Origin: a virus | Length of the DNA stretch: 41,732 nucleotides | Virus record (IMG/VR): IMGVR_UViG_3300050821_007750 | Span: 1 to 41,732 of that record | Direction: 5' to 3' (one strand) | Shown here: positions 17,308 through 26,585 of the stretch, in pieces | Position numbering within the stretch: position 1 is the first letter of the stretch | Layout: each line of letters starts with the position of its first letter | Program-made: the position numbers and the translations under genes | Notes under the pieces: model-generated | What the model saw: only the letters and a program-made list of their open reading frames with translations | Database searches by the model: none | Told to the model about the DNA's origin: nothing

Positions 17308-19095
17308 CGGCGGGGCTCGGCCGCCGGCTAAAATCGTTTGCAAAAGATTTTCGACGTTGCGATTGGTTATGGCCTCAGAAGCTTTCTTGGCCGCATACCC
17401 GCCTGCAGCAAGAGCGGTGGCTCCAACCGGATGATTGCCGAATAAGCCAGCTCCAACCTCCAGTCCGGCCGGAAGAGCACTGGTGGGCGAAAACTTGCTT
17501 GCACCGCGGAGCGCTTGCTGAAGCATGCTGCCCCCCATTGTGTTTTCCAGCTGGCTTGCTTCTTCAGGTGTCCAATTCCCGTTTTTGAGCAATCGATAAA
17601 GGTTTTGTCTTGTTGTAGCGTCGATATTTGGAACCTGATTTCTCTTCTTTTGCCAATCAGCAAGCTGGAGCGCCTCGGCAAGATCCTTGGACTTGGCAAA
17701 CCGCGTATTTAAATCACGCGCATTTTGAATGGCTTCAGCTGCTTCAGGAGCGGCACCAGCCGCCATTGCACTGGGCGCGGTTTGCGGTCTTGGTGCGGGA
17801 GCTTCCGGATTAAGAGCGCTGCCTTGAATATATCCTGAAGGCGGCAAAGGCCTTTCTGGCGGGGACGATATCCCTGTGAACGCAGGATCATTCTTGAACT
17901 TGTCGACTAGATCCGAAATCCCTTTGGCTTGCGTTTGAGTGGGATTAGCGAATTCGTCACGATTCTTTACAATCTCGTGCTCAACAGCAAGGTCATAAAG
18001 GTCTCTTGTCTTGTCCGAATAATCCGCAAGACGCTGCAAATATCTGTTCCATGTTGGGCTACCTGGGCCCGGCTGTGCCGGTGTTGGAACAGCTGGAGAT
18101 TTTACAAACGGCTCGGGATTGGCAATGAACTGATCAATGTTGTTTCTGATCATATTGCCAAAGAAACGCTCGCCATTGTCATTTGATGACGTCACGTCAC
18201 GATTGACGAACTGGCGTTTCTGATCGAGAGCCTTGAGGCTTATCGGCTCGCCTTCTGCGGCATGAGCCTCAAGGTTATTGATTACCGACAGCGCTTTCGG
18301 GTGCAGATCGGGGCTGATACCAGCGGCCTGGGCATCCTGTTTGATCTTGGCGACCAGCCCACCATAGGCCTCTGGCGTATATGCCGCCCCTAGATCCTCA
18401 GCTTTTTTGTAGGCTGCATTCTTCAGCGCCTCAATATTCTCGGCAGTTGGGATTGCCTCGGTCGCTGCCTGTTTGGCGCCGGTCAGAACAGAACCAGCCC
18501 CAACCCCGCCAGCAAGCGCCGCGGCCATCCTAGCCGGTCCCTCCATGGGAGTGCCGGCTGTTACCTGCCCTGCAGCCTCAGAGGCTATCCCGGGCCCCAC
18601 ACCATATCGAAGTGCATTTGCTAGTGGATTGCCGGGCGTTAAAATGGCCCCTGGAACGAATTCTGCGGCTGTGCGGGAATATTGACCAGCCGTGGTTTGA
18701 GGTGGCTCAGCGAGCCCCGGAATGGCCCTGGCGGCCATTTGGTTCAAACCGGCTGAGCCTAGAGTATTTGATAGGTCAGGCTGATTGGGCGGTGCCGGTC
18801 CGAGGAGATAATCAAAGCCCTTGTTGGCAACCGACCGGAGCCCACTTGCCACATCCGGAATGAATCCAGCTGTTCCAAGAGCACCACGAGAGAGGCCAAT
18901 GGTTGCCTGATTGGCAGCGTCAAGAGCCAGACTTGGCGGTGGAGAGGGCTCGCCTGCTGCAGCCTGCGGAGGTCCGGAACCTACTTTGCCCTCTCCGCCA
19001 TAGTGTTTAGCCATAACGCCTTTGATGACATCAGGCGTTGTCGCATCCGGAAATTCATGAACTGCTCCATCCGGACCGGTAACTTCGATTGTCAT
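17209..19095 (-). CDS. DNA ejection / internal virion protein, 628 aa
   Basis: The N-terminal motif VTGPDGAVHEFPDATTPDVI, then KGVMAKHYGG, is the start seen in ejection or internal proteins of podoviruses. A hydrophobic Ala/Gly-rich stretch (AAALAGGVGAGSVLTGAKQA, about residues 188-207) could insert into membranes. Long helical regions with Ala/Gln follow, and the C-terminal region is Gly/Ala-rich. It lies directly after the transglycosylase-bearing protein (ATGA overlap), as in podovirus ejection gene sets. It probably leaves the virion with the DNA to build a channel. Confidence 0.7.
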   Translation of the reverse strand: MTIEVTGPDGAVHEFPDATTPDVIKGVMAKHYGGEGKVGSGPPQAAAGEPSPPPSLALDAANQATIGLSRGALGTAGFIPDVASGLRSVANKGFDYLLGPAPPNQPDLSNTLGSAGLNQMAARAIPGLAEPPQTTAGQYSRTAAEFVPGAILTPGNPLANALRYGVGPGIASEAAGQVTAGTPMEGPARMAAALAGGVGAGSVLTGAKQAATEAIPTAENIEALKNAAYKKAEDLGAAYTPEAYGGLVAKIKQDAQAAGISPDLHPKALSVINNLEAHAAEGEPISLKALDQKRQFVNRDVTSSNDNGERFFGNMIRNNIDQFIANPEPFVKSPAVPTPAQPGPGSPTWNRYLQRLADYSDKTRDLYDLAVEHEIVKNRDEFANPTQTQAKGISDLVDKFKNDPAFTGISSPPERPLPPSGYIQGSALNPEAPAPRPQTAPSAMAAGAAPEAAEAIQNARDLNTRFAKSKDLAEALQLADWQKKRNQVPNIDATTRQNLYRLLKNGNWTPEEASQLENTMGGSMLQQALRGASKFSPTSALPAGLEVGAGLFGNHPVGATALAAGGYAAKKASEAITNRNVENLLQTILAGGRAPPLQVNPQPRQLGAALAGISSRFPQQLPQSQPAY

Positions 19096-21938
19096 TCTGG
19101 TGTCAGATTTCCGTTAGCGTCATATTTGAAACGCTTAGGTTGGGCGGTTGGCGCCGTCTGGGCAGGAACTGCTGGGGCTGCAGGAGCGCCTCCGGGCTGC
19201 CCCAAGCGCCCAAGAACGCCAGCTCTAACAGATTCAACGAACGGCTTGTTTTCAGCATGAATGACATCAAAGTCACCCGAGAGCGGCCCCATCCCGGCAT
19301 GCCATTGCCCCTGCAGGGCTTCAACCTTGGAAGCCAGAGCCAACGCGGCTTGCTGAATTGCCGCGTTCTGCTGAGTAGGTGTCATGTTTGGACTAATATT
19401 TAGCTCGAGCTGTTTTCTTTCACCAGCTGTGCCGCCGCTCGAACCAGCATAAAACTTTTCCATCTCAGCAGAATAAAGCTGGTTCAGCTCATTGAACTTC
19501 GCAAGCGTCTGACCGCTGGCACCGGTTCCCTTGATCGCATTGACAACGGCATTTGCAGGCGTGCCACCAACCGCCCAGTCCACATTACCAAGCTGCGGGA
19601 CCAGTTCGGACAGCTCTGTCAAATGACCCAGGGCGGTATTGCCGGCCGTGATCACCTTGGATGTCGGGCCCGAGGTGAAATCCTTGCGGGTGCCAGCTCT
19701 TGTTTTGCTCTCCGTCTGATCGAGCATTGGATCAGCTTGCTGAGCTGCCAGCCTTGCCTGCACTACCATCGGAGGCGTTCTCGAGGTGATGTTTGGTAGC
19801 ACCTCTCTGCCATCGATGTACCTCTGTGCCATAATCCCAACCGGCTGAGGCACAGCGGCCAAAACATCCTGACCCTTCAAATCTTCGGCCAGCGGCTGCC
19901 CATCTCTGCCCATGACCGGCTGATCGGCGGGTGCCTTTCCTGCATTCTGCTTGGCAATGTTCCATTGCTCAAACGTCATCGGATTTGGCTGATTTTGGGT
20001 AGGTGCAAAATTGTTCTTGTAGAAATTGTAATTCTTGATTTCGGTTGTATCGGTTTCCTTGTTGGGATTCGATGGGAAGGCGGAAAGCTGATTTGTTGCC
20101 GTATTCCTCTGAACCGGCGTCCCATTAACATTCAACTGCTGAAACTGCCCGGCCGCATCTTGTGTCATTTGATGCTGCAGCATTTGCAACACTAATTGCC
20201 TCTGCGCAGCATATTGCTGCCCGGCATAAAGCGGGTTTGAAAGGTAGGCCAAGGCGGCTTGAGTGTTGATCCTGGGCCGCGGTGGAAGTGGGGGAAGCTC
20301 TGCTCCTTGTGTAGCTTCTTCTGCCGTTCCCTTAGGGGCGGGCACTGGCGAGGCTGGCTGCTGCTCTTTACCGGTAAACAGCGGCAAATCCGAGTAGCTC
20401 TGGCCATAGATGTTTTGCGCCAGCTGGTTTAGCGGCGCAAGCCCGCTCCGCGGTCCGGTATCGGGAGGCGGAGGGGGAATAGGCGGCGACGGAGGACGTG
20501 GCTCTAAATTTTGCTGCTGCCCCGCGGGGGGCTGTTGCGGTTGCATGAATGGAGCATTGCTCAGCCCTTGGCGGGCCGGGAGCGGCATGGCTCCAATAGC
20601 AGGATTACCCTGCGTTGCAGTCTGAGGATAAATACCGGGACCGTTAACAGTCTGAGCAATTTGCCGCTGGCCAGGAGTGATCAGGCCGGGAGAGCCGCCA
20701 GCAAGCTGCTCCGTCGGGGCGCCATACCTACTTGCCCATTTGTTTATAAAATCGCTAGCCGGTGCATTTGGATCGCCACCATTGGCAGAAATGTGCCTTG
20801 CGGGCACAAGCTGGCCTGCAGGGGTATCAGGGTTGTTAATTAGGCTGAGAGCACCACCGGCGCCTTGCTGATGCGCAAGATAAAGTTCACCTTGAGTTGG
20901 ATCACGCCCAAGGTTATTCCTAAGCGTGTTGAAATTATCCTGCGTGCCGCGTGCAAAACGCTCTTCTTCTGTTCCGGTTCCTCCCCAACCGGGCCCCAGT
21001 TGATAGGTGCCATGATATTGGCTCCCCGGACGATCGGGAACAGTACCCCCGCCGCTTTCAATTTGAGCAGTAATATTGCGATACTGATCAAACCCGCCTC
21101 CCGGGCCAAAGAATCCGCCGGAACTGGCCGGCTGAGATAGAGGAGTAGCAACCTGAAGCGGCCGCATTGGAGGAACAGGAGCCTCGGTTGGGCCGTTCGT
21201 TGTCAGCAATGGCCGCGAAATCGGCAAAGGAACCTGATTTTCCGGCCTCGGTAAGGGAACAGGAACTTGCCCAGCATCGGCAACCCGAACGGGTGGCAAA
21301 GGCACACTAGCTTGCGGAGCAACCATAGGCGCCGGAGCACGGTTCCCAGCTGCCAGCGCATCTTGCAGAGCTTGGTTGCCTTGGATTTCCTGAGGCGTGA
21401 CCTGACTAACCGGAGCAGGTGCTGGTACCGGGGCAACCGGCAACGCCGGCTGCATTGGAGTCGGCCCTACCGATAAGGCCGGAGGCACTCCCGCGCTTTC
21501 CCGCGGGGATAATGCCTGCAACGGGACACTTGTCGATGGGCCGATAGGAGAAGTGCCACCAAGGGCGCTGATCAGGCCGCCAATGCCGCCTCCCCCGGCT
21601 CCACTCGCGGCTGGAGCCGCTTGTTGCGGCGGAGGAGGCAACGGAGTGATTTGTTGCTGAGCAGGCGGCTGCTGTAATGCCGGCGCCAGAACATTGGCAA
21701 GATCAGTTGCTCCTTGCTTGGCCGCGGCTCCCTGGGCATAATTTGCAAGACCGGTCTTGAGCCCCTCTGCTAGACGGGCCGCACCCTGCCATTTCGATTG
21801 AATCGGTGAATAATCGCCCGCGCCAGTTCCCCCTCCCCTTGCAAGAGCTGCAATCATCGCATCACGCGCATGCTGATCAGCAGTTGGGTTGCCGGGAGCA
21901 TTAAACAGCGTGGGGAGATAATCAGCTATCCCCGCCAT
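19092..21938 (-). CDS. Large internal virion protein with peptidoglycan-hydrolase domain, 948 aa
   Basis: The first 280 residues are disordered and Pro/Ala/Gln-rich. A lysozyme/transglycosylase-like domain lies at about 283-410: catalytic Glu about 294 in ITAQIESGGG, then GSQYHGTYQLGPG, DNFNTLRNNLGRDPTQGELY and LAHQQGAGGALSLINNP, typical of virion-associated muramidases. A further disordered region (about 410-570) and a long helical C-terminal part (about 570-930) follow. It would open the cell wall during DNA entry. The stop overlaps the next start as ATGA. Confidence 0.85.
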   Translation of the reverse strand: MAGIADYLPTLFNAPGNPTADQHARDAMIAALARGGGTGAGDYSPIQSKWQGAARLAEGLKTGLANYAQGAAAKQGATDLANVLAPALQQPPAQQQITPLPPPPQQAAPAASGAGGGGIGGLISALGGTSPIGPSTSVPLQALSPRESAGVPPALSVGPTPMQPALPVAPVPAPAPVSQVTPQEIQGNQALQDALAAGNRAPAPMVAPQASVPLPPVRVADAGQVPVPLPRPENQVPLPISRPLLTTNGPTEAPVPPMRPLQVATPLSQPASSGGFFGPGGGFDQYRNITAQIESGGGTVPDRPGSQYHGTYQLGPGWGGTGTEEERFARGTQDNFNTLRNNLGRDPTQGELYLAHQQGAGGALSLINNPDTPAGQLVPARHISANGGDPNAPASDFINKWASRYGAPTEQLAGGSPGLITPGQRQIAQTVNGPGIYPQTATQGNPAIGAMPLPARQGLSNAPFMQPQQPPAGQQQNLEPRPPSPPIPPPPPDTGPRSGLAPLNQLAQNIYGQSYSDLPLFTGKEQQPASPVPAPKGTAEEATQGAELPPLPPRPRINTQAALAYLSNPLYAGQQYAAQRQLVLQMLQHQMTQDAAGQFQQLNVNGTPVQRNTATNQLSAFPSNPNKETDTTEIKNYNFYKNNFAPTQNQPNPMTFEQWNIAKQNAGKAPADQPVMGRDGQPLAEDLKGQDVLAAVPQPVGIMAQRYIDGREVLPNITSRTPPMVVQARLAAQQADPMLDQTESKTRAGTRKDFTSGPTSKVITAGNTALGHLTELSELVPQLGNVDWAVGGTPANAVVNAIKGTGASGQTLAKFNELNQLYSAEMEKFYAGSSGGTAGERKQLELNISPNMTPTQQNAAIQQAALALASKVEALQGQWHAGMGPLSGDFDVIHAENKPFVESVRAGVLGRLGQPGGAPAAPAVPAQTAPTAQPKRFKYDANGNLTPE

Positions 21939-22951
21939 CAGGCCTGGCCCCTTAGCGTTCTAGCTGTCCTGATAACCTTGTGATCGCCTACTGTTGTAAC
22001 AGCGTCAGGAGCGGCCTTTTCAACATCCTGCGCCATTGGCCCAATCGTCTTTGGATAGCTCTTCGGGTCTCCCTTGTACCGGAAGGCATGAATCGGAATG
22101 CCGGTCTGTGGGTCCTGGCCAAGAGGTTGGATATCAGTCTTGTCAGTTCTGTCTGACAGCAGCGAGCCTCCGAGCCCGAGCAGCTGCCCGCCAAGCCCAA
22201 AGAGGCCTCCCATTTGAGCATTGGAGTTAGCCGACTGCTGCTGATAATTCTGCTCTACAAGGCCAGCATAATTTGGCGCAGCAACCGACGCCTGTGGGGT
22301 CTGTACGAGGCCCAGATTTGGTTGATAAGAAGATATCTGGCCACCTTGACGCCATGCCTGCGCGGCGTTAATCGGGATTTCGTATTGCTGAATAAGATCA
22401 TTAACTGCTTGCGAGTGGCCCTGGAGGAACATCTGATTGTAAGCATCATTCTTTGCCTGATTGAACTGCTGCATCTGCGTCGCATATCCGGGGCTATCGG
22501 GCGACAATCCCTGATTGTACAACGACTGTTTCTCAGCCTCTGTGTTCTGCTGCCACAATGGATCAAGCCGTTGTTTGTTCAACGCGTCAAGGTTTGCTTC
22601 GGTCGCGCTCCATCCAAGATCCAAAGGCTGGCTAGCCGATTGCTGGACATTCTTTTCAAGCTGGCCTCCAATGTCTGCGGACGTTAGAGCATTGCTCTGA
22701 TTTTGATTGAAGAGCGCCTGCATCTCGGGACTGAGAACCGTCGTTGCCGTATAAGCCCCAGGCGCATCCATCTGCCCAAAAAGCCCAAATGCTCCCTGAT
22801 GATTTGGAGTTTTGGTATAAGTCAACGTCCCATAGGGAGTGACTTGGTTCGTCATGTTTAGGGCTTGCTGCTCTTGCGCAGCCTCAATATTCATTGTTCC
22901 CTGCAGAAACGCTGTTTGCATGGGGTCAGGAGGGCTTGGAGAACTACCCAT
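21938..22951 (-). CDS. Virion protein with S74 intramolecular chaperone domain, 337 aa
   Basis: Residues 1-250 are Gln/Asn/Ala-rich and helical (NIEAAQEQQALNMTNQV, then DLIQQYEIPINAAQAWRQGG). The C-terminal 75 residues carry the S74-type motif SDRTDKTDIQPLG with the Ser-Lys pair, then AFRYKGDPKSYPKTIGPMAQ and DVEKAAPDAV. In tail spikes this domain trimerises the protein and then cuts itself off. Here it sits on a Gln-rich protein beside the ejection proteins. Confidence 0.75.
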   Translation of the reverse strand: MGSSPSPPDPMQTAFLQGTMNIEAAQEQQALNMTNQVTPYGTLTYTKTPNHQGAFGLFGQMDAPGAYTATTVLSPEMQALFNQNQSNALTSADIGGQLEKNVQQSASQPLDLGWSATEANLDALNKQRLDPLWQQNTEAEKQSLYNQGLSPDSPGYATQMQQFNQAKNDAYNQMFLQGHSQAVNDLIQQYEIPINAAQAWRQGGQISSYQPNLGLVQTPQASVAAPNYAGLVEQNYQQQSANSNAQMGGLFGLGGQLLGLGGSLLSDRTDKTDIQPLGQDPQTGIPIHAFRYKGDPKSYPKTIGPMAQDVEKAAPDAVTTVGDHKVIRTARTLRGQA

Positions 22952-23375
22952 CTTTCAACCTTATTGCCCTTTGCTCTTCGCGAGTAATTCCGAATAAAAG
23001 CCCATCACAATCTTTGTATCGACGGCGCAAAACACCTTCGCTCTTGAACCCAAGCGAAACAAGCGTGCGAAGCGCTCTATAATTGTCCGGCCGTATGACT
23101 GCCGTAATCCTCTGGACACCAAGTTGCTCAAAAATATAGCGGGCTACCATACGCACTTCTCTGATACCAAAGGCGCCTCGTCCGGCTACCGTGAGATCAA
23201 CTGTTAGTCTTGGCTCAAAATTATTTAATATAACAGCGCCCAGAATTTGACCGTCTTGGTCAGCAACAACAATGCCGGCAAAGGGTGAAGATATATGACA
23301 GCTGAGCGCCTTTTCGATGAAAATCTTGGCTCGCGGACTATCATTAATGATAATCCTAGCCAAGCAAGTTTCCAC
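22944..23375 (-). CDS. GNAT-family acetyltransferase-like protein, 143 aa
   Basis: The GNAT pattern is visible: a beta-strand pair (FAGIVVADQDGQILGAVILN), a central strand (RLTVDLTVAGRGAFGIREVR), a helix (MVARYIFEQLGVQRITAVIR) and the final PDNYRALRTLVSLGFKSEGV with the RYKDCDG end. The acetyl-CoA loop (normally R/Q-x2-G-x-G/A) is degenerate (AGRGAFG). It lies in the structural operon between hub and S74 protein; such genes recur in this position in podoviruses with unknown target. Confidence 0.75.
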   Translation of the reverse strand: METCLARIIINDSPRAKIFIEKALSCHISSPFAGIVVADQDGQILGAVILNNFEPRLTVDLTVAGRGAFGIREVRMVARYIFEQLGVQRITAVIRPDNYRALRTLVSLGFKSEGVLRRRYKDCDGLLFGITREEQRAIRLKDG

Positions 23376-25005
23376 CTTCCCACATCAGATCAAACGCGGT
23401 GAATCGTATGTCCGGTACAGAGGTAGAAGATATGGTCCATTGCATGACCGGAGAATGCACCGCGCCAATCCCCGGACAAGCGGCCCAGGTCAATTGCTTG
23501 AAGGCTTTTGTAGGCCAGCGATCTATTCCCCAGCGGGCAATTCCCCATTGGGCGCCTCCGATAATGGGAGCATAAGTTGTTCCGGGATTAGGTGGGATAG
23601 TTGTGTCATAGTCAGTTCGAGCGGTAAGCTGCGGGGTAAAAGGTGTGTCTGTGAAAAGATTAATTCGTACCATTCGAAGTTGCTTATTGATGACAGAACT
23701 GTAAGTTGTAGCTTGTGCAATTGATGTCTCCAGCTGTCCAAGGTGCTCAAACCTCGGGAAGATCGTAACCGTATAAGGCTTCCCATCATCCTGCCCGCCG
23801 CTCTCAGCAAGCATTGTGCGGCCGTCAGACGTCCCATAAAACAATTGGGAATTAGTCAGTCCCAAACCAGACACAACAAAACAATTTGCATCCCAGCCCA
23901 AATAGCGAGACCAAGCACCAGTGCGAGCATTAGCGATAAACTGCGTCCTATCAAGTGCGTTCACCTTTGGTAGATTGACGATAGCCATAGATTCCATTGG
24001 CCACATCACTATTTGCCAACCCACAATCCCAGACCGGTCAAGCACCGCCTGCCGCCATGATGGCGCAATCGGCATTGTTATCGCCACATTCTGCAGCGCC
24101 ACTTGGTCCAATGTCTCGACCTGGGACATAGGCACAATGCCATCCTCGGTCATTATCGCAAGATCGCCGCCTGCCTTCATCAGACAGCGAACGCCAAGAG
24201 GCCTTGAAACCTTATAGGTGCCTCTCAAGGTCAGAACTGTCGGGTCTGACCCATCATAAACGAGCACCTCGCCCTCGGTTGTTATGAAACAGAGAAACTC
24301 AAAATTACCCGAGACTGACTCGACGGCCCAAGTGCCCCCGGTTAAAAGAGCGCCACCCCATCTCATGAATTCGGCTAAGGAGAATAGGCTTGCTGCTCCC
24401 CCGACGTTGCCGACTGGCAAATACCAAGCGTATTGGGAGCCGGTCGCAACACCAAAAAGGCGGCCCTTGAATGTCCATATGGAAGACAGTGTGGTAAATC
24501 CGGTTCCCGTCCATGCCGGTGCTGTTGTCCATGTTGTCCCATTATAAAACTGGACAGGATCGACCCCGTTAACCGCGACTAGCCAGGTTCCTCCGCCAGC
24601 ATCTTTATGCTGCAGCCATTCAAAATAGCCACCACCACCAAACCGGCTATGGACGTTGGAAAGTCCGGTAACTACCGGGGCCCCAACCGGACCTATGTTG
24701 CTTACGTCGTAAATGTTACCATCACTGGTCGCGGCAAAGATTTTTACAACGGACCCATTGGTCCAGTTCATCAATGTATTGATGGAAACATTGGCACCCA
24801 TGCCGCTGGCCCAAGTTGAAGACCCACGGCGAGAACGGATGAAATCCAACTGGACAAACGCATTATCTAGAACAAAGGCGCTTGCTGGAGGGGCATCGGC
24901 TAAACTCGCTCCTGTGTACCATCCCTTGATTGGTGCCTGCAGCGTGCCAGCCGCCACAATGGCATTCTGTTGCTGGCGCTTGTTTTTAAGCGCTTGGAGC
25001 ATCAT
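23356..25005 (-). CDS. Tail hub / nozzle-like structural protein, 549 aa
   Basis: Repeated Trp/Gly-rich beta-blades are seen (GNIYDVSNIGPVGAPVVTGL, then LQHKDAGGGTWLVAVNGVDP, then FKGRLFGVATGSQYAWYLPV, then GEVLVYDGSDPTVLTLRGTY), suggesting a beta-propeller-like fold. Position after the adaptor and size match the tail hub or DNA-stabilising proteins of short-tailed phages (P22 gp10 or T7 gp12 role). It would close the portal channel and bear the fibres. Assignment is by architecture and synteny. Confidence 0.65.
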   Translation of the reverse strand: MMLQALKNKRQQQNAIVAAGTLQAPIKGWYTGASLADAPPASAFVLDNAFVQLDFIRSRRGSSTWASGMGANVSINTLMNWTNGSVVKIFAATSDGNIYDVSNIGPVGAPVVTGLSNVHSRFGGGGYFEWLQHKDAGGGTWLVAVNGVDPVQFYNGTTWTTAPAWTGTGFTTLSSIWTFKGRLFGVATGSQYAWYLPVGNVGGAASLFSLAEFMRWGGALLTGGTWAVESVSGNFEFLCFITTEGEVLVYDGSDPTVLTLRGTYKVSRPLGVRCLMKAGGDLAIMTEDGIVPMSQVETLDQVALQNVAITMPIAPSWRQAVLDRSGIVGWQIVMWPMESMAIVNLPKVNALDRTQFIANARTGAWSRYLGWDANCFVVSGLGLTNSQLFYGTSDGRTMLAESGGQDDGKPYTVTIFPRFEHLGQLETSIAQATTYSSVINKQLRMVRINLFTDTPFTPQLTARTDYDTTIPPNPGTTYAPIIGGAQWGIARWGIDRWPTKAFKQLTWAACPGIGAVHSPVMQWTISSTSVPDIRFTAFDLMWEGGNLLG

Positions 25006-25162
25006 TGGGACATACCCAGTCGGGCCGCACCCATACCGCTTTCACGAAAGGTTCCCTCCGGGCCAGCCAAAATCCGCCCAACCATGCCCATTGATCTTTC
25101 CATTCCCAATCATCGCAAACCAAAATATAATCCGTAGGAACCTCACTTGGTCTTTGTGTCAT
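24986..25162 (-). CDS. Trp-rich small protein, 58 aa
   Basis: ATG 25162 overlaps the adaptor stop as ATGA. Six Trp occur in a short acidic-to-basic peptide (LVCDDWEWKDQWAWLGGFWL, then FVKAVWVRPDWVCPND). The end overlaps the hub gene by 20 bases. No family is recognised, but tight coupling to structural genes suggests a virion or assembly role. Confidence 0.55.
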   Translation of the reverse strand: MTQRPSEVPTDYILVCDDWEWKDQWAWLGGFWLARREPFVKAVWVRPDWVCPNDAPSA

Positions 25163-25890
25163 GGTTGCTGCGTCGTTTGGTCATTGATTGCCCCAGGCCA
25201 CCAATCCATGCCCGGGTAATAGGACGGGAAGGCTGTTGCTACCGAACGTTCCTGGCTCTCCTGGCCAGCCTGGCGAATAAGGCTCAATTCGTATTGCCGC
25301 ATCTCCTCAGCATAATCGAGACCTTTGGCGTTCTTCCAACGCCAGACAACCCCCTTCATAATCGTGTCTTCAGGAACAAGCCCGACATCATCATCGGCAG
25401 TCCATTGCGGTTGCCTCGAGGACCCATCGCTCTTGATGACAAAATTCTTGGAGAAATAGTTGAAAGTCACCGTCTCGTTCAGAGCCAGAGCCGGCCATAT
25501 CTCCAACGCTCCGCCGATCAGGCGCCACATGGGCCGCACCGGCATCGCTGGAAAATTCTTGTAGGCGTTCAGATCTTCATCATTGACTGGACCAGACAGA
25601 GGAATAAGAGGAAATAGGTTAGAAACAAAAGCGCCAACAGGCGATTTGTCAGAAGGATCAACACGCAGCCAGTCAGCAGGAAGGCTAAACAAAGTAGTAG
25701 TTCCGTCACCAATGACTTGCGCTCCTATTTTGAGGTTCCGCCAGTCCCAACGCTCAATCATGTCTTGCGCGGCATCATTTGCAAACGCAACCATTTGAAT
25801 GATCAAAGGATCAGTAGCCGAAAAAGCTGCGCTGGGCGTTGGTATATTGCATCTGATTGCGGCCCGTTTGATAATATCTATGAGGGCCAT
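25159..25890 (-). CDS. Head-to-tail adaptor protein, 243 aa
   Basis: The N-terminus is helical (IDIIKRAAIRCNIP, then VAFANDAAQDMIERWDWRNL), followed by a beta-rich middle (GDGTTTLFSLPADWLRVDPS, then GALEIWPAL) and a C-terminal helical region (IMKGVVWRWKNAKGLDYAEE). This is the pattern of short-tailed phage adaptors (P22 gp4 / T7 gp11 role) that attach below the portal. Position between capsid and hub genes agrees. Confidence 0.7.
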   Translation of the reverse strand: MALIDIIKRAAIRCNIPTPSAAFSATDPLIIQMVAFANDAAQDMIERWDWRNLKIGAQVIGDGTTTLFSLPADWLRVDPSDKSPVGAFVSNLFPLIPLSGPVNDEDLNAYKNFPAMPVRPMWRLIGGALEIWPALALNETVTFNYFSKNFVIKSDGSSRQPQWTADDDVGLVPEDTIMKGVVWRWKNAKGLDYAEEMRQYELSLIRQAGQESQERSVATAFPSYYPGMDWWPGAINDQTTQQP

Positions 25891-26585
25891 TAATCTTCCT
25901 CAGCTTCCCGCTGAGTTCTTGGCGGTCTTCCGCGCCTCTTGGGCTGATTTTCCGCGCCCTCTTCTTCGATCTTTTCCTCAACATACTTTCTGAACGCAAT
26001 ATGCTCTCGCTGCATCTCTTCCATTTTCTCTCTAAGGCGCTCATTTTCAGCAGCAAATTTCTGAGCCGCGGCACTGTCCTTTGCCTGGGCAAGGAATGCT
26101 CTCGCCATCTCTCGCCATTTGCGCCCCTCCACATGCCGATTGATGTTGCCATCAGACACTTCTGCCAGGCCCTCAATCGTAAAAATGTTCAGAGCTTCAA
26201 ATTCCTTGATGTGGATTGTGGTCATGGCCGGCCATTGAGCTAACGGCGTTCCTTCGATGTGACGCTCCGCACCTCCTGGGCCAGCCTTGAATTTCGCATA
26301 GGCATCGGCAAAGCGGCGCTTGTATTCCTCGGTAACCGGGAACACTCCTTGGTTTAAAGTATCCCCGGCAACCAAAATGCGCACTTGCTCTTGGCTAACA
26401 AATCTTGGATATCCACTCTCTTCGCTTAGAGCCTCGTGAGGAACAGTTGCAATAAAAAATATGGGCGTGACACCACGATTCATATCGGCATAATTCATAG
26501 TGAAATTATCAATCGCGGCAAACGGTTCGATAGCCGGCAAAGCAAACGGATCGATAACCGGTAGATAGTCGTCCATTGAAATCAC
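25890..26585 (-). CDS. Structural-region protein with coiled coil and AT-hook-like motif, 231 aa
   Basis: The N-terminal two-thirds is a mixed domain (PIFFIATVPHEALSEESGYP, then TPLAQWPAMTTIHIKEFEAL). A coiled coil follows (ENERLREKMEEMQREHIAFR), and the end is PKRRGRPPRTQ, an AT-hook-like minor-groove motif. Its stop shares a base with the adaptor start (TAATG). It might help link DNA to the connector; the function is not known. Confidence 0.6.
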   Translation of the reverse strand: MISMDDYLPVIDPFALPAIEPFAAIDNFTMNYADMNRGVTPIFFIATVPHEALSEESGYPRFVSQEQVRILVAGDTLNQGVFPVTEEYKRRFADAYAKFKAGPGGAERHIEGTPLAQWPAMTTIHIKEFEALNIFTIEGLAEVSDGNINRHVEGRKWREMARAFLAQAKDSAAAQKFAAENERLREKMEEMQREHIAFRKYVEEKIEEEGAENQPKRRGRPPRTQREAEED

